A stretch of DNA of 64,000 nt. Origin: Nephrocerus scutellatus. Its lineage: Eukaryota > Arthropoda > Insecta > Diptera > Pipunculidae. Below are positions 11,081-22,149 of this stretch, piece by piece. Location: the NCBI GenBank assembly GCA_947095585.1, contig OX352762.1, positions 9,651,969-9,715,968 of the forward strand. Reading direction: 5' to 3'. Below the pieces are notes generated by a model. That model saw only the letters and a program-made list of their open reading frames with translations. It had not been told where the DNA came from and ran no database searches. How positions within the stretch are numbered: the first letter of the stretch is position 1; each line of letters opens with the position of its first letter. Both the position numbers and the translations under genes were made by a program.

Positions 11081-13380
11081 CAAACATGATTCTTGTAGAA
11101 GATTCTCGTAGTTTAAAGGAGATCGGATTTTCAGATATGTGTGTTAGATTGTAACGAAGTACCAATCGTTACGCATCCTATTTTTAAGTTTTCCAGTTTG
11201 TCCGTTTCCCGATTCAAGTACAATTACTTGAATTAAAATTCACATACGATATTTGCAAAATTGCGGTTAGGTGCATGAACTTATGCCCACAAAAGGGTCG
11301 AATTCCAAGTGAAAAATACCGATGGTCGAAATTCCGTACAAATGAGATCGACTAGTGGAATTTCTGCCCGAACTCGAACATTTCTGTTCTGATGTTTAAA
11401 TAAGCAAACATAACTTATCATAGACCTGGTGACCATCTAGAAACCTGCGCAAATGACCTTTGGTTCTGTTCCATTAGAATGCAGCTTTATATATGTATTT
11501 TCCAAACCAGACGACCGCCTTTAATGCGCGTCAGCCTTTCGCCTCAATGTCGTGTCTTGTTTTAATGACCTACAGTGTCACCTCCTCGCTTTTGTACCTT
11601 GTTTTGTAGGCCTTCGGTATTCCCCCTCACTGTCGTGCGTTGTGTTATAGGACTTCATCCTTCCCCACTCCATTATACAAATTCATTTCGCATTCTTCAC
11701 TTCGCGCCAGTTGTAGCAGACGCCACCAGTCTTAGGTACTTCTTACCAACATCGACTCCAAATCCGTCACTCGCTAGTATGCAAGCCCGTTACTAAATCA
11801 AAACACATTCCACCTTCCACGTATATAGTTTTATATATAAAGTTAGGTATATTAAGTTATGGAACAAAAAAAAAATTAAAAAAGAAAAATTAAAAATAAA
11901 AAGAAAGATTTAAAAAATTCAATTGGTAAGATTATTTTTAATTAAGGAGCCCTTGAAGCCAATAAGCACTACCTCCGCTGGAAAATAGCGTTATAAGATA
12001 AATAGAAACGAAAGCATTAAGTATAAATTTTAAGAAAAATTACTTTTAAATGTTTTACATACTATTTTTGTAAAATTAAAAAAAATAAGGTTTTTGATGT
12101 TATTGGCAAAACATAAATAATTATTCAACAAATAATACCATAAGTTCTTTCTTCCCGTCACCGTCTATAAATAAACACAGCAAACGACTCTTTTACCATC
12201 AGCATGCCCGAACACACACAAAGAGGAGACTGTGTTTTTGTCCAACGAAGCTTCCAACCTTCTCATCCAAACTCACCCTCCGTCCACGCAGCCGACCATT
12301 TTAAATAAATGAAGTGTCGTGTCAAAATAATATTAAAGCCACGACACTATCATCGTAATTATATCAATAACTGCCAAATCGGATTGGAACGGTCTTTTGG
12401 CGAGGGTCGTGGTGGGTGGAGGGTACGGGCCGACATCATTACTGCTGCAGAGGCTCAGCATTGTGTTCATTTATTTTAACTACAAATTAAAATCAGCGAA
12501 AATCGTTCATTACTGCCGCCGGCTACCTCAGGTCCCCAATGACGTCCTTCGACGCTAGTAGCAGCAATTGTCCGTCCCCCATCGTCGTACCCGGTCGGAG
12601 GTCGCGCTCTCGCCATTCTCATTTGACACAATAATCTCCTGATTTATCATTTGCGCAATAAATAAATTAACACGCGAATTCATCCTGGACAATGCGACGT
12701 GCGATGCGAACCGAAAATCAGATTTTAAATTTCAACGACGTGACACGACATCAGGTCGATGCTATCAGTTCAAGGATAATGCACAGCGGGAGGTCGAACA
12801 AGCAAGCAAGAGACGCGACGAAAATTCAAATTAAGAAGAACAAAAAAAAACGCACCAGAAACTGCAAAGTGCAAAAATAATAACCGTAATAATAATTTTT
12901 TGGATAATCGAATTCGATTCAGAGCAAGAGCCGGCCGCGGGATCCTGGGAAACGCACCGCATTCAGAGTTATTCACATAAGTAACGTCGAACATACGCAA
13001 CATTAAATTTTATCCTCTCTCTCTCTCTCTCTCACGCTCTTCATTAAAGTGGTATTGAAGGCAATGAAGAAGTATCGTTCAGTATTGTGGCTATGCAGCG
13101 ATAAAAATCTGGAGGCATCTCTCCGCATTGTTTTCCTGACAATGGGATATTCAGCAGAGATCATCATGCAATTGACGATTGTACCGAGTATTTAGGGTGG
13201 AAGTAATATGCGCTGATAAATGGTTGTACATTGTGATGTCATACTCTTAATGTAAAAGCATTAAAAAGTATGGTTCCTAAATAGCTACCTTCTGGGATTT
13301 CAATTAAACTTCACAGCTCCGTTTGTTTGGTCAATATCTTGCCGATTCCTTTCAATTCAATGCTTTTGATGATCGTACGT
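11081..13380. other. No gene recognised; candidate single-copy noncoding DNA
   Basis: The segment 12120-13040 has no similarity to the other repeats of the window and has balanced base composition. A short ATG frame (12692-12880, 62 codons, Lys/Arg-rich) has no recognisable domain. A (CT)n run lies at 13014-13033, and 11820-11930 is A-rich. It could be host intron, UTR or regulatory sequence; the sequence alone does not decide. Confidence 0.4.
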
Positions 13381-13384
13381 TGAA

Positions 13385-13490
13385 TTTGAAAATATCAGAC
13401 GCGTGTTACGTGTATGACGCATGAAGGCCGTGTGGCGTATATGCCGTGCTGGACATGTGTAACGCGTATGACGCGGTGGGCATGTGAGCT
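13385..13490 (-). repeat. CGCG element fragment
   Basis: A string of ACGCGTGTTACGTGTATGAC-like motifs with repeated CGCG/CGTGT words, in the same sense as the minus-strand CGCG copy at 6700-7480. It lies directly against an RTE fragment. Confidence 0.5.
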
Positions 13491-13730
13491 GTACATTAAC
13501 TAAATTATCTATTGTCTTATATACCAGCGGTTTGGATGTTATGGTTAAGTTCCTGGATTTAAAGAGTCTTGACAGACTATACTTGGCTCTGTTGGCTTTA
13601 GGCAACCGTGCGCGTATTTCTGGTTCCATGCTGTTATCGGCTTCTACTTCAAATTCGCGCTCCACTATTTTGAGTGCGGGACCAATGATGGATCTTCTAG
13701 TCGCAAGCGTGGCCACCATGTACAGATCAG
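13490..13730 (-). mobile_element. RTE-clade fragment, region after the RT catalytic motif
   Basis: The minus strand reads LYMVATLATRRSIIGP, KIVEREFEVEADNS, EIRARLPKANRAKYSLS and FKSRNLTITSKPLVYKT. The copy at 62025-62429 has the same order (FKSRNLTITTKLLVYK). A piece around the YLG motif is deleted between FEV and EADNS. At its 5' side it abuts an I-group copy, and at its 3' side CGCG repeat DNA. Confidence 0.75.
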
Positions 13731-13734
13731 CACG

Positions 13735-15680
13735 CGTTGGACATTGGTCTGTAAAAACAGCTATGCACACACTGGTACGTTCTATTGAACATTCCCTTCA
13801 CCACAAGAAGTACACATTGAAGTAGACATTGAGCTTTGAACAACGTCAACACATCTGTGATTACGGATGCGCTGTCGACTTTGAGAGTGGACGACTCGCT
13901 TGACGAATTTATTAATCATCTCCTCACAAGTAGGATTATTCATTCAAAGCTGGGCATACCGTCTGCCAGAAGATCTGTCTTCAGAGGAACCTCACAAGGA
14001 TGTCCCCTCTTCTATGTAACTTAGCGGTGAATGAGCTGCTGGTATGCCTAAGTGGTAAGCAGAGTAATCGCTGACGTTGCTATTGCCGTCTCAGGAAAAT
14101 ACCCGCACACCTTAAAGGAACTCCTGCAAAATGCTCTCAACAAGCTATCTTGCTGAGCAGTTCGCTGTGGTTTAGGGGTAAATCCTCACAAAACTGAGCT
14201 TGTCCTATTCACCAGGAAATATAAAGTAAAAAGTTTATAAAAAGGTGTAAGCTTAACAGTCTCTGATAGAGCCAAGTATTTGGGTATTAGTGTGGCCAGA
14301 AAGCTAAGCTGGTAAGCTTACATACAAGAAAGAGTTCGCAAAGCTACAGTGGCACTCTTCTCAAGCAAAAAAGCCATTGGTAACAGATCGGGTCTTCAAC
14401 CTCATATAACCCATTGGCTATATGCAGCGGTAGTTAGACCTACTCTTGAATACGGTGTGCTGTGACTGTTTGGTGGACTGCTTTAAATAAGAAAAAGAAC
14501 CTTGAAAAATTAAGCAAAGTCCATAAATCAGCTAGTCTATGTATGAGCGGAACATTCTGTTCGACCTTACACCACTCGACATTTATAGCAGGCTAGTAGC
14601 TGCTAGTTCGGCTATTCGCCTTAATGCTATTTCCCAGTGGATTAGAATTGAAATCGGTCACTCTTCTAACCTGAGTTTAGTCAGGATCCCAGACAACATA
14701 GAATACACCATTCGGCAACTCCATTTCAATGAAAACTTCCAGGTCACTTTCCCATCCAGATCATTCTGGAAAGAAGACGCTTACTTGGAAGATGAACATT
14801 CATTTTTACACAGGCGGGTCAAAAACTGCTGAGGGAGATGGTGTAGGTGTTTTCTCAAAAACGTTAAATCTTAGCCTCACTTTCCGTCTTCCAAATCACT
14901 GTATAGTTTTCCAGGCTAAAATTATGGCGATCAGTGAAGCCTTTTCTTGGCTGAAGAGAAACGTCTTACTCGCTATAGATATCCGTATAGCCAACCTGCA
15001 CTGAAATCCCTGGAATTAGTCTCTACAAATTCAATTCTAGCCCTTAACTGCTGATCATCTGTAGTGGAGTTCAATATCCACCTGTGTTTGGTGCCGGTAC
15101 ATAGAGACATTCCGGGTAACTGTATGGCTGACGAACTCGCCAAGCAAGGAACTACACTACCCTTCTTACCTGAATATTGTTCCATAGGCATACCAATCGC
15201 TACATGCAAACGCTTGTTTAAGCGGGATGCTAATGTAAAAACTAACTGTGTGTGGTCAAACGATTCAACGGCATAGTGACAAAGCAGATCTGGCCCGAAA
15301 CGCTCCAAGTGGTTGATCCTAAAAAAAAAGATCGCACATCGGTGCTATTGTAGGTGTCATAGGCAGGCCTGCAGCAAGACTTAGAGTCTTGTCGAATGAT
15401 TTCTGCAGAAGCTGCATGGATGAGGAGGATGATTAGACCATCGTCCACCTTCTCTGTACTTGTCCAGGCCTAGCCCAAAACCGTAAACTCCGTATGGAAG
15501 CTTTCTTCTACAATGACACTAATGATCTCATCAACATTCACATCGGTGTTTTCCTACGATTCATCCGAAGCTCTAATTGGTTCATCGAATATTTCCTGAT
15601 CCGTTTGGTATGGACCTTTACTGGTCTAAGTGTGTCGGTTTCACTGACAGCCATCTTAACTTAACCTAACCTACTGTATA
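13735..15680 (+). mobile_element. I-group non-LTR retrotransposon, RT to 3' end (decayed)
   Basis: The plus strand starts inside RT (TLVRSIEHSLHHKKYTL) and goes through NTSVITDALSTLRVDDSLDE and LPHTLKELLQNALNKLS-like sequence. It continues with VNPHKTELVLFTRKYKV, AKYLGISVARKLSW, ITHWLYAAVVRPTLEYG and LFDLTPLDIYSRLVAAS. RNase H follows at about 14800-15150: FYTGGSK, FQAKIMAISEAFSWLKR (the usual Glu is Lys) and MADELAKQG. The C-terminus has a zinc-knuckle-like FCRSCMDEED with HLLCTCPGL near 15400-15470. The element ends at 15660-15680 in ACTTAACCTAACCTA, an end shared with the copies at 51950, 56660 and 60830. There are many stops and frameshifts, so it is inactive; the 5' half is absent. Confidence 0.85.
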
Positions 15681-15689
15681 TGTTGCCTA

Positions 15690-17030
15690 ATACCCCTTTT
15701 AGGCCAATGACATCATAAAATTAAGAATAAAATCAGATTTTTATTCAAAGAAAAAAATTGTATTGTTAAAAAAAAAGCTTACTTTTCCGCGTGCCACTCG
15801 TTCTACCCTACATTACCTGCCTTGAGGTGTCGCAGTAGAATTTCACTTTTTGCTCCAGTAAGTATCAGTGCAAAAACAATCCATATGACACGTTACCGGG
15901 TACATTTCCCTGTTGGGTAACAATTTTGCTGTTGAATTTCCATAACCACAAATATATTTTTGTGGTCGTGTCGAGTCGCACGCATTTATCAGAAATTCAT
16001 ATACGAACGCATGTGAATGACCGCCAATCCGGACAAACATCATCATCAGCAGTAGTAACTATGAATGTGTCCATCCACGTGCCTATACGGTCACACATTT
16101 GCTCGCAAAATATCTCGAACTATTCGACCGTCACGACGATATTAATCTTTTATTACGGAATCTTTTTGTTTATTGATTTTTGGCGCCAATTTCAAATGAA
16201 TGACTTAAGTAAATATAATGTAAAATATTATTGAATAGAAGCGAAATTGCTGTGCATAATAAAGTACATCAAGTTCTGATATCGTAGTTAGTTACAGTGT
16301 GTCTTTATATATATGATAGAATAGACTAGAATAGAATAGAATCTTCCATCATTATTAGGATTCACTTTTGGATAGACTTTTTCTTTGTTTTTATACTTTA
16401 TACCTTTATCCGATAGCATAATACAAAAATAAGATACGGACGGACAGACTCCGATAAACGTAATTTTTCTTAATTTTATTTTCAAAGATCAAAAAATGTT
16501 TTTATCGAAAACCGAAAATAACTGGAAAAATACCCACAGTCTAATATTTTACGAATCCATTCCTTACAACATACAACAACAATCCGAAAAGGATGCTGTC
16601 GTACCGATAGCGTTGGCCAAAAAGAAAAGCACACTCCCACACACAAATACTGTCGCAAAGTTCAGATGATGAATAAGTTTTCGAGAGCAACTGGCAATCA
16701 AACAGGAAATGGTTTTGTTTATTTCTGGCCATAAAAAGAATAAAATGTTGATGTCCCCAAGCGATTAAAGACCACAGCAAGAGTCAAGTCAGTCCGATTT
16801 GAAATCCTTCATTTGTAATTCGTGTCATCTTTGAGTGCTTCGAAAAGTTTGTTATTTGATTAAGAAATAAGTTATTGATTTGGTAAATGTTCTGGTAACA
16901 CTTCGCCCCAATCCTTGTCTACAAACGGAATCTGGTATATAAGAATGATTATATTAGTTATCGTAATACAACCGTCAGGCGGTCAGCCATCAGCAGAATA
17001 GGGGGAATAACACGGAATGCTTTAGAATTG
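15690..17030. other. No gene recognised
   Basis: AT-rich sequence without TE motifs. A short run of GAATAGA words lies at 16317-16341. Open frames up to 102 codons on both strands have no recognisable domain. It is a candidate for single-copy host noncoding DNA. Confidence 0.4.
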
Positions 17031-17039
17031 CAGGTGGCC

Positions 17040-18458
17040 GTAATTATCTATGACTGGTGGAAGTGCAATCAAACCCGCCGGTAATTGTCCTCCAATGCAG
17101 GAAAAGCGAAACGATCGGGCTATAGTCCCTTCAAAGTAAGCTTGGCGCGAGGCAAATAAAAACTATAGTCAAGCGATAGGGCTCGCCCTAAATGCAGGGA
17201 GAGTAAGTCCTGGGGCTAAGATGTCAGGCGTAGAAGAGAAATGGACACGCTTTAAAAATACTGTCATTAGTACTAATGACTCCATCTCAGGCAGAAGTCG
17301 TAAAGATCGGAACGTTGACGAATGTAAGCTAGCGACTAAACTTAAGAAGGTTGAGTAGCGTGCAATGCAACAATCTCATAGAACGCGGGCACGCGAATAT
17401 GGATATAGAGAGTTCAGAAGATATGAAAAAATAGTTCACCGGCGAAAGAAAGCGATAAGAACATCGTCCGTGAACAAGAACAGTACAGAGAGCAAAGACC
17501 TCGCCAGGCGCAGAAGTTCTACCAAAGAGTACGCGGTATGACGCAGTATACACCCCGTTGCACATACTGCAAGGACAAAGAGGGTAATCTGATCGCTCAT
17601 CTTAAAGGCATCTAAGAGCGATGGGAAGAGCACTTTCATGAGTTGTTTAATGGCCAGCTAACTGAGGAATTGGAGGCTCCACCGATGAACCGAAGACAAC
17701 AGTATGCTACCGCCACCAAGCATAGACGAAGTTAGCAGAGTGATAAATCGGTTAAAAAATAATGAGGTCCCGGGATCTGATAGGATCCTAGCGGAACTGA
17801 CAAAAATATGAGACCCCACATTAAACCTTGCAATTCATGAACTAATAGTGCAAGTATGGGAGTAAGAAGCAATGCCAGAAGACTGGCGAAAAGGCATCCT
17901 GTGCCCCATACATAGGAAAGGAGATATCACAAACTGCAGCAATTATCGTGCAATAACATTGTTGAGTACCGCGTATAATTCTTTTTCCTCTATCCTTCAA
18001 AACAGGATAGCCCCATACGCTTAAGTCATCATTGGTCCATACCACTGTTGTAACTGATCAAATTTACACCCTTAGGCAGGTGATGGATAAATGTCTTGAG
18101 TTTCAAAACTCACTACACCATCGTTTTATAGACTTTAAGGCCGCCTATGATAGCATAGCCAGAGTAGAACTTTATAAAGCCATGAGAGAATTCGGCATCA
18201 CAAATAAACTGACACGACTAAGTAGGTTGACCATGACCGTTGTTATAAGCCAAGTAAAAATATCCGGATCACTATCAAGCCCATTCAACATCTATAACAA
18301 TATCTATGATAAGGGGATGGACTAACCTCCGTCCTCTTCAATCTGGCGTTGGAGAAAGTTATCCGAGACTATGACGTAACGGCGAGACGAACAATCCTGT
18401 ATAAGTCAATTCAGATACTGGTTTATGCAGACGATATTGACATCGTTGGTAGAAACCC
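17040..18458 (+). mobile_element. RTE-clade retrotransposon, linker to YADD motif (3' truncated)
   Basis: The plus strand shows the endonuclease-RT linker (FKNTVISTNDSISGRSRKDR, YREFRRYEKIVHRRKKA, CKDKEGNLIAHLKG and RWEEHFHELFNGQL). The RT follows: VSRVINRLKNNEVPGSDRI, MPEDWRKGILCPIHRKGD, FIDFKAAYDSIARVELYKAM and LAYADDIDIVGRNPRS. The YADD active site is kept, but stops and frameshifts occur (for example in QVWE-stop-EAMPED). The sequence breaks off right after YADD at about 18458 and joins a reverse-oriented RTE. Loss of the 3' end is unusual for target-primed insertion and points to later rearrangement. Confidence 0.85.
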
Positions 18459-20790
18459 AAGAAGCGCAAAGGATTCTCCGACCAGGATCGCTCATAGGAA
18501 CTAGTTGTCTTACCCACTGGAGTCTACCGAACTTAATTTTCTTCATAATGTCGACATTACAATAACGTTCGTAGACTCGTCACCAAGAATTCTTCGTAAG
18601 AATTTCCTCTGAAACGCGGCTATGTGGTCAGAATGCTTTTTTGCCAAACATCGTAAGTACTGATATGACCATTGTCTTATACACCAGCAGCTTGGTTGTT
18701 GTAGTTGAGTTCCTGGATTTGAAGACTTGACATTAAATTAGGCTTCGGGGCTTTACTTATTTATTGCGCGTCTTTCTGTTATAATGATGCAATCAGCTGC
18801 TGCACTTTGTAGTCGAAAGATTGCACTACTTCATTAACTTGTCCTAATTTAGGGATTTCGATCCTATGTGGGTTCTGCGGCTCGGAGACATGGTCACAAT
18901 ATACTTTCATTTGCTGTCAAGTATGTGCCTCACGGTGCTTCTTTGGTTTTTACCAATAATATCAATATCATCTGTTAAAGTCAGCATCTTGATAGACATA
19001 TTGAAAATTGGTTTCTTCGTCGTTACATCAGAGGATCAGGTAACTTGTTCCAGCGGAGGACGCAGCCCAATTCATCCCCTTGTCCGAGCCCTTTACAGAT
19101 GTGAAATGGAATTGATAGTGATCCGGATGTGAAAAAACTTTGCTTTTCGGGTACCAACTTTTATGTATACATCGAAACTCGCCACACGCGTTACACGCGT
19201 CGCCCTCGTAACTCGCGCAGAAAATTTTAGATCTATAGGATATGTAAAATTTGTTTTTACACACATCGCTACGTTCAACACGTGTCACACGCGGGATCCC
19301 AGAAATGGAACCCGTCACGTTGAGCTGCTCACAAAATTGCATCACTCTAGTTCGTATGATATGTGGTTGAAAAGGTTGTCGAAGAAGTCGACGCAATGGG
19401 GACCTACTTCAAAGATTAAATCAATTTTCACGCTGCACATGCGTCATATACGACTTATGACAAGTGTCGCACGCACGTAGGATCTCAGTAATGATCCATG
19501 ATACTGAGCTGCTCACAAAACGTATGATCTCTAGGTTGGCTGAAAGTTGGTTAAAAGAACATAAAAAAAGTCGACCTGGTGGGAGCCTATTTCAAATACG
19601 AATAACACGCTCCACACGCGACTCACGTCAGGTGTCGCGTGCATGATATCAGAAAAAGCTCATGACACTAAGCTGCTTACAAAATTTCAGCACTCTAGGC
19701 TGCGTGAAAGATGACTAAAAAGAAGCTCAAATAAGTTGATAACATCAACAGAGAGCAAAAGTCAAATTAAATAAAAGTTTTTTAAAAATAGTCATGGTCA
19801 TTTAGGTGTCAGTTTATTTGGGATACCAAATTATCTCATCGCGTTATACAGTTCTACTCTCGCTATGTGTCTTTAAAGTCTACAAAGTAGCAATTATATC
19901 GGTGCTTGCTGGCAGCAGCACTGTGTGATTGTCATTTATTGGTGGAGCCTACAATTCATCAGTTAGCGAATCATAAAAGTGCTCTTCCCATCGTTTCAAG
20001 ATGGCATTGGTATCGGCTTTCGGATGGCCATCTTTGTCTTTGCAACGGAAGATTCCTCTCCCAGTCTTTACTTTCTTTCCCCGGTGAACTATTTTTTCAT
20101 ATCTTCTGAGCCGCTTTTATTCTTCTGCGCATGCCAGCATTCTCTTAGATTGTTGCATTGTTCGGTGCACAACATTCTTAAATTCGTTATCCAAACAGTC
20201 GTTCCGATTATTGCCTAATATGGAGTCAGCAGTATTGATGACTCGCTTGACCGTAGTTGTTTCTGGTCTCTTCGTCTGGGCACCGGTGTCAGCTCGATTC
20301 AGATTCGCGGATGGCGTCTTTCGTGATAATGCAATCCGCGCTCACCGCACCATACCAACCAAACAGTGGTCGGAAGCGACGTTGGAACTTGGAACCTAGG
20401 TACTTTCGTATTGTCACCAGTTACCTTCATCAAGAATTAGCCAGGTAACTTTGGGGATCATATTTCAGGCAAAACTTGTTGTCCCATCGATCAATCTTGC
20501 TGCCAAGTCAATATTGTTGTGCATTGTCATTGGCGTTCTCTGGGAACTAATAGATGCCAATATACTGCATGAATATTGGTTCCTGACCGTATTTTGCATT
20601 CATATCCATCAAAATTATCTTCCTATCATACTGATAGCAGGCATTGAGTTACCGCAACGCTGGTTGAAAAATAGTCTGTGTTTTCTTTTTCTTCTCGCAA
20701 AGACACAGGTCATTGTTCATCTGCTGTCTGTAAATGTTTACGACTTTGAAGCGATATGCTCCCTTTGGCTTAAACGACAATAATGTCGAT
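18458..20790 (-). mobile_element. RTE-clade retrotransposon, endonuclease to C-terminus, split by a CGCG element
   Basis: Reading down from 20790 the endonuclease appears (FKVVNIYRQQ, KIILMDMNAKYGQEPIF). The linker follows (NDCLDNEFKNVVHRTMQQSK, RRYEKIVHRGKK, KRWEEHFYDSLTDEL). RT motif pieces then read VDFKD and RVELYNAM, with FGIPNKLTP. At 19792-19127 a CGCG element interrupts the RT. The RT resumes with GSDKGMNW/GLRQGDEL-like sequence, DDIDIIGKNQRS near 18985-18945, and the C-terminal region down to 18458. Frameshifts and stops are frequent. It belongs to the same family as the plus-strand copy with which it meets tail to tail. Confidence 0.8.
19127..19792 (+). mobile_element. CGCG element, complete copy inserted in an RTE reverse transcriptase
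   Basis: The block opens with GTGAAAAAACTTTGCTTTTC and has three tandem units; the marker GAGCTGCT(C/T)AC falls at 19322, 19505 and 19669. Each unit carries ACTCTAG and TGGTTGAAAAGG-like words and a CACACGCG-rich core. It closes with GTCAAATTAAATAAAAG and a T/A-rich end. On the left side the RTE reads GTGATCCGGAT and on the right TCATGGTCATTTAG. In the sister RTE at 18230-18265 these flanks are only about 22 bases apart. The ends recur at 44627 and 47868. I see no ORF of its own and no clear target duplication. A non-autonomous element with central tandem repeats is the best reading; its class is unknown. Confidence 0.75.
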
Positions 20791-20799
20791 GTTTTAAAG

Positions 20800-22140
20800 C
20801 TGCCTTCATTTAAACCAACTCGCCAGTCGTATGCTTCTTGAACTCGGCAACAAAATGCTGTTGCCAGCCAGTTGTTAGCCACCACCATAGACGACTAATT
20901 TGCTTATTTACTATCACAATTCAAATTGATTAGTGGTTGAACTAATTTAGAAAATTTAATTGCCTGCCATTTGATTTTACATTTAATTACGGATAGACGC
21001 ATTGTGTTGCGATGGTTGCCGTCATAGCCATAATGAAATCGAAAGGGGATGTGAAGGCTGATGAGGGGTGACAGGGATGTTTAAATCTGCGGTTAGGCTG
21101 TATTTGGCCAAAATGTAATTAACAAGCGGAGATTTGTTAGCGAAACAAACTCCGCGGCGCTAAGGATAAATTGATAGACATAATTTATCATTTGTTGTTC
21201 TATTTGTTGTTTGTTGCTATTGCGGCGATGCCGGTTGTCTATTTTATTGTTATTATTTTGTGTTTTTTCTATCTGCACTAATTTAATTTCACAAATTTTG
21301 TAATTTAATCGGTTGTGGTATAGTAGCGTTGGCGGAAATGAGTTCATTCACATGCATCCACCATTTTTCTTTTTAGATGCTTGTGCATTTAATTAAGGAT
21401 TCAAAACCAAATTTAAATAAATTTGCCTGCCATATGCGAAGAAGTCTGCAATATTCCATACAACCCATACATATTTTTTTAAATCTCTTAACGAAATTAA
21501 AAATCTAAATCATCCTACCTAACGACCACCTCAGGGAATAACGTTTATAATGCGAATCCAATTCTAATTCCATGTGCGAATGAACATTCGAACGCGAAAG
21601 ATTCATTTTGCCAAGAACAGAATAGATTCGATGAGGTGTAAAAGTGCTTTCGATATAATCTCAAGTTCCCCCCATCCATCGGCGTACATAACCATCATGA
21701 AGTCACTCAGTATAGGACTCACAGTCAGACGGCAAGGCACACAGAAACACAGAAAGCTGAACGCGGAACACGAAAGAAGGAATTATGATGCTACCCCTCG
21801 AATGCTGGCAGATTGGTCCGGCAATCCTGTTCCGCTCCAATATTCTCATATTCCATAAATTAAGTAAATGTGCCGAACAGAATGATACGACTTACATGGG
21901 GATTCGGTATTAATCGCATTGGAGTGCAATCTTCTCCAAGGACACAGATGAGTGAGTGCGGCTGCATGGAAAAAACGCAGTTCGCTCTTTAAAGGCTATA
22001 TACACTTGGTTGCCGGAGAACAACAACAACGCAGTTTTAAATTAAAAATTCAATCAGTCTACAAATTATTGTAATGGAAGCGCCGTTTCTGGATTTGTTG
22101 TTGGATGAGTCTCTCTGCAACTTATTTTTTCAACAATTTT
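20800..22140. other. No gene recognised; AT-rich candidate noncoding host DNA
   Basis: The sequence carries several TAATTA/TTTAATTA words (20940-20995) and no repeat or domain recognised elsewhere in the window. Open frames are short and not convincing. It could be intron or enhancer DNA, but that is speculation. Confidence 0.35.
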
Positions 22141-22149
22141 CCCAGAAGA

